Shown here: positions 1-5,986 of the stretch, piece after piece | Layout: each line of letters begins with the position of its first letter | How positions within the stretch are numbered: the stretch's first letter is position 1 | Assembly (NCBI GenBank): GCA_913052545.1 | Contig: CAJXEF010000130.1 | Span: forward strand, 1-5,986 | Reading direction: 5' to 3' | Source of the DNA: an uncultured Chloroflexota bacterium | GTDB lineage: Bacteria; Chloroflexota; Dehalococcoidia; UBA3495 | DNA length: 5,986 nt | Made by a program: the position numbers and the translations under genes | The notes under the pieces: model-generated | The model's database searches: none | The model's input: the letters and a program-made list of their open reading frames with translations, nothing else | Told to the model about the DNA's origin: nothing

Positions 1-1
1 T

Positions 2-448
2 CTAGTACTGGCAAGTTCCTCTAGGAACCCCGATTTCATCGCGTTTATAGACTCCCCAAAAATCGAAAATGCAAAGAAAATAGAGATAATTAAAGAAGCC
101 TTTTCTGAGTCCATATCAGACCTGCCATTGAATTTGATTTCTTTGCTGGCTACTCGGAACTCTGTAGCTTCCCTTTCCGGTATTGCAGATGCTTTTCAGG
201 AATTGGTAGATTCAGAAAAAGGAATGGAACGAGCAGAGATTATATCTGCGGTTAAACTCACTGAAGAGCAAGAAAAAGACATAGTGGATAAACTAACTCA
301 AATGGTAGGAAAAAAACTGTCGGTCACAACTTATGTTGATGAGTCCATACTTGGGGGATACCTAGCTAGAGTAGGAGATAGATTGCTAGATGGCAGTGTT
401 AAAACTCAATTGGAAGATATGCGGAGAGAGCTCATTAGGGGCGCCTGA
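2..448 (+). CDS. atpH: ATP synthase F1 delta subunit, 5'-truncated by window edge
   Basis: The delta subunit (OSCP homologue) sits on top of the F1 head and ties it to the peripheral b-subunit stalk. The frame is open from base 2 with no in-frame stop before TGA at 446-448, giving 148 visible residues. Family members are about 175-185 residues, so roughly 30 N-terminal residues and the true start lie outside the window; the TTG at 128 lies inside the gene and is not the start. The family signature is in the C-terminal domain (visible residues about 107-140): an S-V-T-T-Y-V-D run, then I-L-G-G-Y, R-V-G-D and L-D-G-S-V. The helical middle with K-L-T-E-E-Q is also typical. It is first of the visible atp genes, 62 nt upstream of atpA on the same strand, as in most bacterial atp operons. 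Identification is firm; the exact length is unknown. Confidence 0.95.
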   Translation, partial: LVLASSSRNPDFIAFIDSPKIENAKKIEIIKEAFSESISDLPLNLISLLATRNSVASLSGIADAFQELVDSEKGMERAEIISAVKLTEEQEKDIVDKLTQMVGKKLSVTTYVDESILGGYLARVGDRLLDGSVKTQLEDMRRELIRGA

Positions 449-510
449 ATTCAGGTTAATACGTTCAAAAAACAAAATAAGCGGGTTAATCCCATAAAAC
501 GGAGGGTGAT

Positions 511-2025
511 ATGGCTGTCAGAGGACAGGACATAGCATCGGTAATAAAGAAACAAATAGAGGGATTCGGTACCGATCTCGGTATGGTTGACGTAGGCACG
601 GTGATAGAAGTAGGAGATGGTATTGCCCGAGTACATGGTTTGTCCGGTGTTGCCTACAACGAGTTGGTGGAATTCGAGGGAGGAGTGGCTGGAATGGCTC
701 TGAACTTGGAGGAAGACAGTGTTGGTATCGTGATTCTAGGTGATCCATCAGCGATCAGCGAAGGTACCGAGGTTAGGGGAACTGGAAGAGTAATGCAGGT
801 TCCCGTTGGGGAAGCACTTTTAGGGAGGGTGGTTGATGGGATAGGTAACGCAATTGATGGAAAAGGTCCGGTTGACACTGATGAGACTAGGGAAGTGGAA
901 ATTGTGGCCCCTAACGTAGCGATAAGGAAGTCTGTTGACACCCCTGTGCAGACAGGCATCAAGGCTGTGGATGCAATGATACCTATTGGTCGTGGGCAAC
1001 GAGAGTTGATTATTGGAGACCGTACAACAGGTAAAACAGCTATATGTACCGACGCAATCATCAACCAGAAGGGTGGAAACATGATTTGCGTCTATGTCGC
1101 CGTTGGCCAGAAGGTGGGTAAGGTCGCTCAGATAGTCGGAATCCTGGAACAACAGGGCGCAATGGAACACACAATTGTTGTCGCAGCTAACGCATCTGAT
1201 TCTGCTCCGGCTCAATATTTAGCCCCATATACAGGATGCGCCATGGCTGAATATTTTATGGCTCAAGGTAAGGATGTCTTGATAGCCTATGACGACTTGT
1301 CCAAACACGCTTGGGCCTATAGGCAGATGTCCTTACTGCTGAGGCGGCCACCTGGTCGAGAAGCGTATCCTGGGGATGTTTTTTATCTTCATAGTAGATT
1401 GTTAGAAAGGGCTGCAAAGATGGACGACGCCCATGGTGGTGGATCGATAACGGCCTTACCAGTAATTGAAACCCAGGCTGGAGACGTTTCAGCCTATGTT
1501 CCCACTAATGTCATATCCATTACAGATGGACAAATATATCTGGAGCCGGAGTTGTTTAACTCTGGGATTCGGCCAGCTGTCAACGTTGGAGTTTCAGTGT
1601 CCCGTGTAGGTAGTGCAGCCCAAACTAGGGCAATGAGAGCAGTGGCAGGTCAGCTGAGACTTGAGCTAGCACAATACAGGGAACTTGTAACTTTTGCTCA
1701 ATTTGGGACCGACGATCTTGACGTATCGACTCGCAGGCAACTGGAAAGAGGGCAGAGAAGTGTTGAGGTGTTGAAGCAAGGTCAAAACGTTCCTTTGCCG
1801 GTGGAACAGCAAGTCGTTATTTTGTATGCTCTAAACGAAGGACATATGGATGACGTGGAAGTAGCTGACATTACCGCTTGGGAAGAAGCACTCCATGCAT
1901 ATATGAGTTCCAGCCATGGAGATCTTTTGAAAATTATCGCAGATGAGGCTGATCTGAGTGATGATACTCGTACGTCACTGAATTCTGCCATAGAAGAATT
2001 TAAGAAAAGTGGGTTGGCTAACTAA
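511..2025 (+). CDS. atpA: ATP synthase F1 alpha subunit
   Basis: The alpha subunit alternates with beta in the alpha3beta3 F1 head, carries the non-catalytic nucleotide sites and supplies the arginine finger to the catalytic sites. The product is 504 residues, the usual length. A beta-barrel N-terminal domain (about 25-95) is followed by the nucleotide-binding domain (about 96-370) and a helical C-terminal domain. The Walker A loop is at residues 169-176 (GDRTTGKT, Lys175/Thr176). The alpha-family block D-D-L-S-K starts at 261 and runs into [12 protein letters not shown]. The S-V-S-R-V-G motif places the arginine finger at Arg365. The start is set by a strong GGAGGG at 501-506, 4 nt before the ATG. 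Two oddities are Thr172, where the family nearly always has Gln, and K-H-A-W-A-Y-R in place of the common K-Q-A-V-A-Y-R. The gene ends flush against atpG. Confidence 0.99.
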   Translation: MAVRGQDIASVIKKQIEGFGTDLGMVDVGTVIEVGDGIARVHGLSGVAYNELVEFEGGVAGMALNLEEDSVGIVILGDPSAISEGTEVRGTGRVMQVPVGEALLGRVVDGIGNAIDGKGPVDTDETREVEIVAPNVAIRKSVDTPVQTGIKAVDAMIPIGRGQRELIIGDRTTGKTAICTDAIINQKGGNMICVYVAVGQKVGKVAQIVGILEQQGAMEHTIVVAANASDSAPAQYLAPYTGCAMAEYFMAQGKDVLIAYDDLSKHAWAYRQMSLLLRRPPGREAYPGDVFYLHSRLLERAAKMDDAHGGGSITALPVIETQAGDVSAYVPTNVISITDGQIYLEPELFNSGIRPAVNVGVSVSRVGSAAQTRAMRAVAGQLRLELAQYRELVTFAQFGTDDLDVSTRRQLERGQRSVEVLKQGQNVPLPVEQQVVILYALNEGHMDDVEVADITAWEEALHAYMSSSHGDLLKIIADEADLSDDTRTSLNSAIEEFKKSGLAN

Positions 2026-2883
2026 ATGGCTAGTGTTAGACAAATAGCTAGGCGTATCAGAAGCGTCGAAAATACGGCGAAAATTACTAAAGCAATGGCT
2101 ATGATCGCCGCTTCGAAATTGAGAAGAAGCCAAGACGCTGCCACTCAAGGTAGATCGTACGCGGAAAATATGGCTGCTATAGTCTCCAATGTGGTTTCCC
2201 AGATGGATGAAGATGAATCCCACCAACCCTTGCTGGAAAGCCGCCCAATAAAAAATGCAGGGATTGCCATAATTGCCCCAGACAGAGGTCTTACGGGTGG
2301 ACTAAACGCTAACATATTGAGATCTGTTAGTGGCTTTATCAAATTACAAAGCACCCCTGTTAAAGTAGTAGCTGTAGGAAAGAAAAGTCTTGATTTTGCA
2401 AGACGAAATGGCCTTGAAATAATCGCTGAATATACCGGCATTGGTGATAGACCCAGCCCTGGTGACACACTTGCTATTGCAAGGTCTATAACGGAATCGT
2501 TTTCAAAGGAAATGGTGGATTCGTTCCATATAAGTTATGGTCATTTCGTAAACACAACACTTCAGAGACCTGTCATAGAACCATTACTTCCTGTGATACC
2601 GAGTGAAGTTTCAGTCAATTCTGTTGGATATATATTTGAACCAAATGCGGCTGAAGTTCTCGGAAGATTGCTTCCAAGGTATGTTGAAACTTTGGTACAT
2701 CATGCTGTACTCGAAGGGAATGCAAGCGAGCAGTCAGCAAGAATGGTAGCTATGAATCAGGCCACTGATAATGCTAACGAAATGGTTGAAGATCTGACCT
2801 TGCTAATGAATAAACTAAGACAAGAGACAATTACAACAGAACTCCTCGATATTGTTGGAGGAGTAGCCGCACTTGAAAGCTAA
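2026..2883 (+). CDS. atpG: ATP synthase F1 gamma subunit
   Basis: The gamma subunit is the central rotor shaft: its N- and C-terminal helices form a coiled coil inside the alpha3beta3 head and its globular part contacts epsilon and the c-ring. The product is 285 residues, close to E. coli gamma (287), and lacks the roughly 40-residue regulatory insertion of cyanobacteria and chloroplasts. The N-terminal helix has R-R-I-R-S-V and I-T-K-A-M (residues 10-24). D-R-G-L-T-G-G-L-N lies at 86-94, and the C-terminal helix has A-T-D-N-A, D-L-T-L-L-M-N-K and D-I-V-G-G-V-A-A-L just before the end. The ATG follows the atpA TAA with no gap and only a weak purine-rich stretch (about 2003-2013) precedes it, so translation is probably coupled to atpA. 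The atpD start is 34 nt downstream. Confidence 0.98.
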   Translation: MASVRQIARRIRSVENTAKITKAMAMIAASKLRRSQDAATQGRSYAENMAAIVSNVVSQMDEDESHQPLLESRPIKNAGIAIIAPDRGLTGGLNANILRSVSGFIKLQSTPVKVVAVGKKSLDFARRNGLEIIAEYTGIGDRPSPGDTLAIARSITESFSKEMVDSFHISYGHFVNTTLQRPVIEPLLPVIPSEVSVNSVGYIFEPNAAEVLGRLLPRYVETLVHHAVLEGNASEQSARMVAMNQATDNANEMVEDLTLLMNKLRQETITTELLDIVGGVAALES

Positions 2884-2902
2884 AAAATTTAATGCTATTT
2901 AG

Positions 2903-4315
<1,413 letters not shown>

Positions 4316-4321
4316 TTTTAA

Positions 4322-4327
4322 AGGTGG
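4322..4327 (+). promoter_or_regulatory. Shine-Dalgarno site that decides the atpC start
   Basis: AGGTGG lies 4 nt before the GTG at 4332. It supports that GTG over an in-frame ATG at 4269, which would lie inside atpD and add 21 residues that do not resemble the start of epsilon. Confidence 0.75.
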
Positions 4328-4331
4328 TACT

Positions 4332-4574
4332 GTGAAATTAGAAGTTGTAACAACTGAAGAAACTGTTTTTTCTGACGACGTTGATATAGTTATAGCACCA
4401 GGCGCGGAAGGCCAGTTAGGGATACTCCCCAGGCACGCTTCTTTACTTACAGCTCTCAACTCCGGAGATGTTGTGGTGCGGAAAGATGGACAAGAATCAG
4501 TTATAACAATTAATGGAGGTTTTCTAGAGGTTGCCGGGGACCATGTCAGAATTCTAGCCAATAGCAATCAATAG
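4332..4574 (+). CDS. atpC: ATP synthase F1 epsilon subunit, short form without C-terminal helical domain
   Basis: Epsilon binds gamma and the c-ring at the foot of the central stalk. In many bacteria its C-terminal helical hairpin extends into F1 and inhibits ATP hydrolysis. From the GTG start the product is 80 residues. It matches the N-terminal beta-sandwich throughout: K-L-E-V-V-T at the start, F-S-D-D-V-D, A-P-G-A-E-G-Q-L-G-I-L-P-R-H-A at 22-36, L-L-T-A-L, N-G-G-F-L-E-V at 61-67 and V-R-I-L-A at 72-76. It stops (TAG 4572-4574) where most homologues continue into the helical domain; E. coli epsilon is about 139 residues. The convergent rex gene ends 16 nt later, so no remnant of a lost hairpin fits downstream. 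It starts 16 nt after the atpD stop. Naturally short epsilons are known in some bacteria (Chlorobi, for instance), so I read this as a genuine minimal epsilon, not a broken gene. Confidence 0.93.
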   Translation: MKLEVVTTEETVFSDDVDIVIAPGAEGQLGILPRHASLLTALNSGDVVVRKDGQESVITINGGFLEVAGDHVRILANSNQ

Positions 4575-4590
4575 TTTTTGCTCCAATTAA

Positions 4591-5238
4591 TTATTCAACA
4601 CCCTTCATATAGAAGGTCATAGACTGCAAAGATAAAACAGGATCGATATTTCTCATGACTACATTGGCCGGTGCAAACGGGGCTATAGGCGCATAATTTA
4701 AAATCCCGCTTATTCCGCTTTCAACCAAAGTGTCTATCACGGATTGGGCTTGATTTGAAGGTACAGCTACTATTCCGATCGATATGTCTTTGGCTTTGAC
4801 GGTTCTGGCAATTTCCCCCATAGACTGAACCGAAATAGTTCCCAACCTAGAGTTGTATTGATCAATATCATTATCAAAGGCTGCAACTATCTCAAATCCT
4901 TCAGGAGAAAAGCCAGGATAGTTTATTATCGCTCTGCCAAGCCTCCCCAAACCTACCAGACATGCCTTCCAGGCTCTGTCAATTCCTAATATCTGTCGGA
5001 GCTCATCTAGAAGAAATTGAATATTGTATCCTCGCCCCTGTTTTCCAAATCTTCCAAAATAACTAAGGTCTTTTCTTATTTGAGCGGGTGTCATTTGTAG
5101 AAGTCCCCCCAGCTGATGAGAGCTTATTACTTCCACCTTAGAATCCAGTAATTGGCTTAGGATTCTCACATATATGGGTAGTCTCTGAACTACAACTTCA
5201 GGTACTTCGATTGGAGTGAGGTTATTGTTATTTTGCAT
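4591..5238 (-). CDS. rex: Redox-sensing transcriptional repressor Rex
   Basis: Rex is a cytoplasmic homodimeric repressor that binds DNA when NAD+ predominates and releases it when NADH rises, adjusting respiration and fermentation genes to redox state. The product is 215 residues, typical of the family. A winged-helix DNA-binding domain covers about 12-85, with the opening V-P-E-V-V-V-Q-R-L-P-I-Y and recognition helix P-A-Q-I-R-K-D-L-S-Y-F-G (51-62). K-Q-G-R-G-Y-N then leads to a Rossmann domain with dinucleotide loop G-L-G-R-L-G (96-101), the acidic end of the next strand F-D-N-D (121-124), and I-L-N-Y-A-P (179-184). The tail (about 196-215) matches the domain-swapped C-terminal helix. No Shine-Dalgarno precedes the ATG (5236-5238), but a TATAAT lies just upstream, suggesting a leaderless message. 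It is convergent with atpC and divergent from citrate synthase; its targets cannot be read from the sequence. Confidence 0.96.
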   Translation of the reverse strand: MQNNNNLTPIEVPEVVVQRLPIYVRILSQLLDSKVEVISSHQLGGLLQMTPAQIRKDLSYFGRFGKQGRGYNIQFLLDELRQILGIDRAWKACLVGLGRLGRAIINYPGFSPEGFEIVAAFDNDIDQYNSRLGTISVQSMGEIARTVKAKDISIGIVAVPSNQAQSVIDTLVESGISGILNYAPIAPFAPANVVMRNIDPVLSLQSMTFYMKGVE

Positions 5239-5246
5239 TATTGGGC

Positions 5247-5274
5247 ATTATATGGCTGTTAAGAAACGTGACAC
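5247..5274 (-). promoter_or_regulatory. Putative rex promoter, giving a leaderless or near-leaderless transcript
   Basis: Read on the minus strand, a perfect TATAAT lies at 5252-5247. A weak -35-like GTGTCA (5274-5269, 4 of 6 matches to TTGACA) is 16 nt upstream. Eight bases separate the -10 from the rex ATG, so initiation about 7 nt after the -10 would fall 0-3 nt before the ATG. The -10 is convincing by sequence; the -35 and the start point are inferred. Confidence 0.6.
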
Positions 5275-5385
5275 AGATTGATTGTAGAGCATTTTGGCAA
5301 ATTAACAAATAATTTAACTGATAAAATAAATATCCAATGAGAAAGGCTAAAGTTAGGATTGCGGATCAGGCCGAGCTAAAATCGA

Positions 5386-5414
5386 CTGTCAACTATGACA
5401 AGTAAATTTATACT
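5386..5414 (+). promoter_or_regulatory. Candidate upstream promoter P1 for the citrate synthase gene
   Basis: CTGTCA (5386-5391, 4 of 6 to TTGACA) is followed by a 17-nt spacer and TATACT (5409-5414, 5 of 6 to TATAAT). Predicted initiation near 5421 would leave a leader of about 178 nt and falls inside the dyad at 5416-5433. It is weaker than P2 by consensus match. Confidence 0.35.
5387..5400. repeat. Perfect inverted repeat TGTCA-N4-TGACA
   Basis: Two 5-bp arms (5387-5391 and 5396-5400) flank ACTA and overlap the -35 and spacer of P1, as an operator could. The half-sites and spacing do not match the published 18-bp Rex box. A TGACA half-site also occurs at 5269-5273 in the rex promoter. Arms this short can arise by chance. 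Confidence 0.4.
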
Positions 5415-5415
5415 C

Positions 5416-5433
5416 CAAATTGCTCTCAATTTG
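5416..5433. repeat. Perfect 18-bp dyad CAAATTG-CTCT-CAATTTG, possible operator
   Basis: Both 7-bp arms (5416-5422 and 5427-5433) are exact inverted copies around a 4-nt centre. It has the 7-4-7 geometry of a Rex operator but not its sequence (TTGTGAA-N4-TTCACAA). It begins 2 nt after the P1 -10 and would cover the predicted P1 start point. The symmetry is directly visible; operator function is inference. Confidence 0.5.
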
Positions 5434-5462
5434 CTTATTACTGTCCCTTCTTCTTGATCAAC

Positions 5463-5492
5463 TTGACTAAAATTTAACTCGATTGATAAAAT
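5463..5492 (+). promoter_or_regulatory. Candidate main promoter P2 for the citrate synthase gene
   Basis: TTGACT (5463-5468, 5 of 6) is followed by an 18-nt spacer and TAAAAT (5487-5492, 5 of 6). TGA sits directly before the -10 and matches an extended -10 (TGn). This is the best sigma-70-type match in the gap. Initiation is predicted near 5499, leaving a leader of about 100 nt. Confidence 0.5.
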
Positions 5493-5493
5493 T

Positions 5494-5520
5494 GCAAGGC
5501 TTTTTTCTACAAAAAGCTGC
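5494..5520 (+). other. Inverted repeat or stem-loop at the predicted 5' end of the citrate synthase leader
   Basis: GCTTTTT (5499-5505) pairs perfectly with AAAAAGC (5511-5517) around a 5-nt loop. GCA (5494-5496) and TGC (5518-5520) add 3 bp across a 2-nt bulge at the DNA level. The P2 start is predicted at about 5499, so the inner 7-bp stem would be the very 5' end of the RNA. No U-run follows on either strand, so it is not a standard intrinsic terminator. Confidence 0.45.
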
Positions 5521-5540
5521 TAAATTGTTTCGCCTAGATA

Positions 5541-5572
5541 GGATCTAATCAATCCAGGGTGAGATTAGGTTT
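5541..5572 (+). other. Possible leader stem-loop upstream of the citrate synthase ribosome binding site
   Basis: CTAATC (5545-5550) and GATTAG (5563-5568) are perfect complements with a 12-nt loop. The stem can extend about 4 more pairs, mostly through G-U wobbles. It ends 15 nt before the Shine-Dalgarno. A competing small palindrome CCTAGATAGG (5533-5542) overlaps its left edge. It is a modest structure and may be incidental. Confidence 0.3.
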
Positions 5573-5587
5573 GTTGACTAGCCATTT

Positions 5588-5592
5588 GGAGG
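5588..5592 (+). promoter_or_regulatory. Shine-Dalgarno site of the citrate synthase gene
   Basis: GGAGG lies 6 nt before the ATG at 5599 and fixes that start. Confidence 0.85.
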
Positions 5593-5598
5593 TAATCG

Positions 5599-5986
5599 AT
5601 GACGGAAGAAAATGCAACTCTGTATAGGGGTTTGCGCGAGGTTTATATAGATAGGACTACATCGAGCTACATAGATGGCAAGGCAGGCAAACTATACTAC
5701 CGTGGGTTTTCAATTGATGATTTAGCAGAAAATTGTAGTTTTGAAGAAATTATATATTTGGTAATGATAGGTGAGCTTCCCACTACGGGAGAATTGTCTG
5801 AGTTTGTATCTGATCTAAAATCGAGTATGGAACTGCCAGAGCCCATCATAGATATTATTCGGATCATAAAAGATGCTCATCCAATGGACGTATTAAGAAC
5901 ATCTATTTCTGCTTTGGCCACCTTTGAGCCGGAGGTGAATGACAATTCTACAGAAGCCACGTTACGTAAAGGTACAAGGCTAACAG
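5599..5986 (+). CDS. Citrate synthase-family protein, N-terminal part (cut by window edge)
   Basis: Citrate synthase condenses oxaloacetate with acetyl-CoA as the entry step of the TCA cycle. The frame opens at ATG 5599 and runs to the window end with no stop, giving 129 residues plus one base of a protein that usually has about 370-430. Family signatures are clear: G-L-R-E-V (11-15), S-Y-I-D-G-K-A-G-K-L-Y-Y-R-G-F (23-37), D-L-A-E-N (41-45), F-E-E-I-I-Y-L followed by G-E-L-P-T (48-62), and D-A-H-P-M-D-V-L-R-T (92-101). The short, hexameric-style N-terminus without an extra domain suits the gltA/citZ/prpC superfamily. The catalytic His and Asp residues lie beyond the window, so citrate synthase cannot be told from 2-methylcitrate synthase and no gene symbol is given. 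It is divergent from rex, with a 360-nt upstream region holding candidate promoters and dyads. Confidence 0.93.
   Translation, partial: MTEENATLYRGLREVYIDRTTSSYIDGKAGKLYYRGFSIDDLAENCSFEEIIYLVMIGELPTTGELSEFVSDLKSSMELPEPIIDIIRIIKDAHPMDVLRTSISALATFEPEVNDNSTEATLRKGTRLT

Larger units (their letters stand above)
5239..5598. other. 360-nt divergent intergenic regulatory region between rex and citrate synthase
   Basis: This AT-rich gap separates the two divergent starts. It contains no credible gene and no tRNA-like fold. It holds the rex -10 element at its left end, two candidate plus-strand promoters, two perfect dyads (5387-5400 and 5416-5433) and two possible leader hairpins (5494-5520 and 5541-5572), each listed separately. 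The stretch 5281-5380 is mostly AT-rich with a short GC-richer patch near 5360-5377 for which I have no interpretation. Confidence 0.8.

Noticed and set aside
128..130. TTG as the start of atpH.
   Set aside because: The frame stays open to the window edge and the upstream residues match delta-subunit length and character, so the gene begins outside the window.
654..1082. Long antisense reading frame inside atpA, with similar ones elsewhere including 2905-3342.
   Set aside because: They lie opposite strongly conserved ATP synthase codons, have low-complexity Ser/Thr/Pro-rich translations and lack family motifs.
5256..5276. Imperfect CTGT...ACAG symmetry beside the rex -10 as a Rex autoregulatory operator.
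   Set aside because: Only the outer 4 bp per arm match, and the spacing is wider than the 7-4-7 Rex box. It is noted under the missing Rex box finding but not called as a site.
5294..5327. TTGGCA with downstream TAAAAT as another plus-strand promoter.
   Set aside because: The spacer is 22 nt, too long for a normal sigma-70-type promoter, and no extended -10 is present.
5337..5405. Possible 22-residue ORF starting ATG in the rex/citrate synthase gap, a potential leader peptide.
   Set aside because: There is no ribosome binding site, no distinctive composition or regulatory codon run, and it ends before either candidate promoter's start point, so it would not be in the predicted leader.
5454..5461. 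TTGATCAA palindrome as an FNR-type site.
   Set aside because: FNR sites need TTGAT-N4-ATCAA; these arms have no spacer and an 8-bp palindrome is common in AT-rich DNA.
5494..5520. The GCTTTTT/AAAAAGC hairpin as an intrinsic terminator.
   Set aside because: The stem is A/T-rich and no U-run follows on either strand.

Overview
The window is a stretch of bacterial chromosome of moderate to low GC that carries the F1 end of an F-type ATP synthase operon, then the redox-sensing repressor gene rex, then the start of a citrate synthase-family gene. Plus-strand order is atpH (5' end outside the window), atpA, atpG, atpD, atpC. rex follows on the minus strand, convergent with atpC, and the citrate synthase gene runs on the plus strand off the right edge, divergent from rex. 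No rRNA, tRNA, CRISPR array, insertion sequence or phage gene was seen.

The order delta-alpha-gamma-beta-epsilon is the usual bacterial one, and spacing is tight: 62 nt atpH-atpA, 0 nt atpA-atpG, 34 nt atpG-atpD and 16 nt atpD-atpC. The five proteins form the F1 head, the delta connector and the central rotor stalk. The F0 genes (a, c, b) and the operon promoter should lie left of position 1. The most striking point in the operon is atpC: its product is only 80 residues and keeps just the N-terminal beta-sandwich, without the C-terminal helical hairpin that inhibits ATP hydrolysis in many bacteria.

Rex senses the NADH/NAD+ ratio and represses fermentative or respiratory genes in Gram-positive bacteria, Chloroflexota, Thermus and relatives. 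It lies here between the ATP synthase genes and a gene feeding the TCA cycle, so the neighbourhood concerns energy and redox metabolism. The 360-nt rex/citrate synthase intergenic region looks regulatory. It has a perfect TATAAT placed so close to the rex ATG that rex may be translated without a leader. It also has two candidate promoters for citrate synthase, two perfect dyads around the upstream one, and two possible RNA hairpins in the citrate synthase leader. No convincing canonical Rex box was found.

The organism is a bacterium that uses Shine-Dalgarno signals. Having rex argues against most Proteobacteria. The general look of the ATP synthase, Rex and citrate synthase proteins would suit a Chloroflexota lineage (for example a marine SAR202-like or Dehalococcoidia-like group), but this is an impression from memory and was not tested by a search. 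Most of the window is ordinary housekeeping DNA. The points worth a second look are the minimal epsilon subunit, the compact rex promoter, and the dyads and hairpins upstream of citrate synthase.
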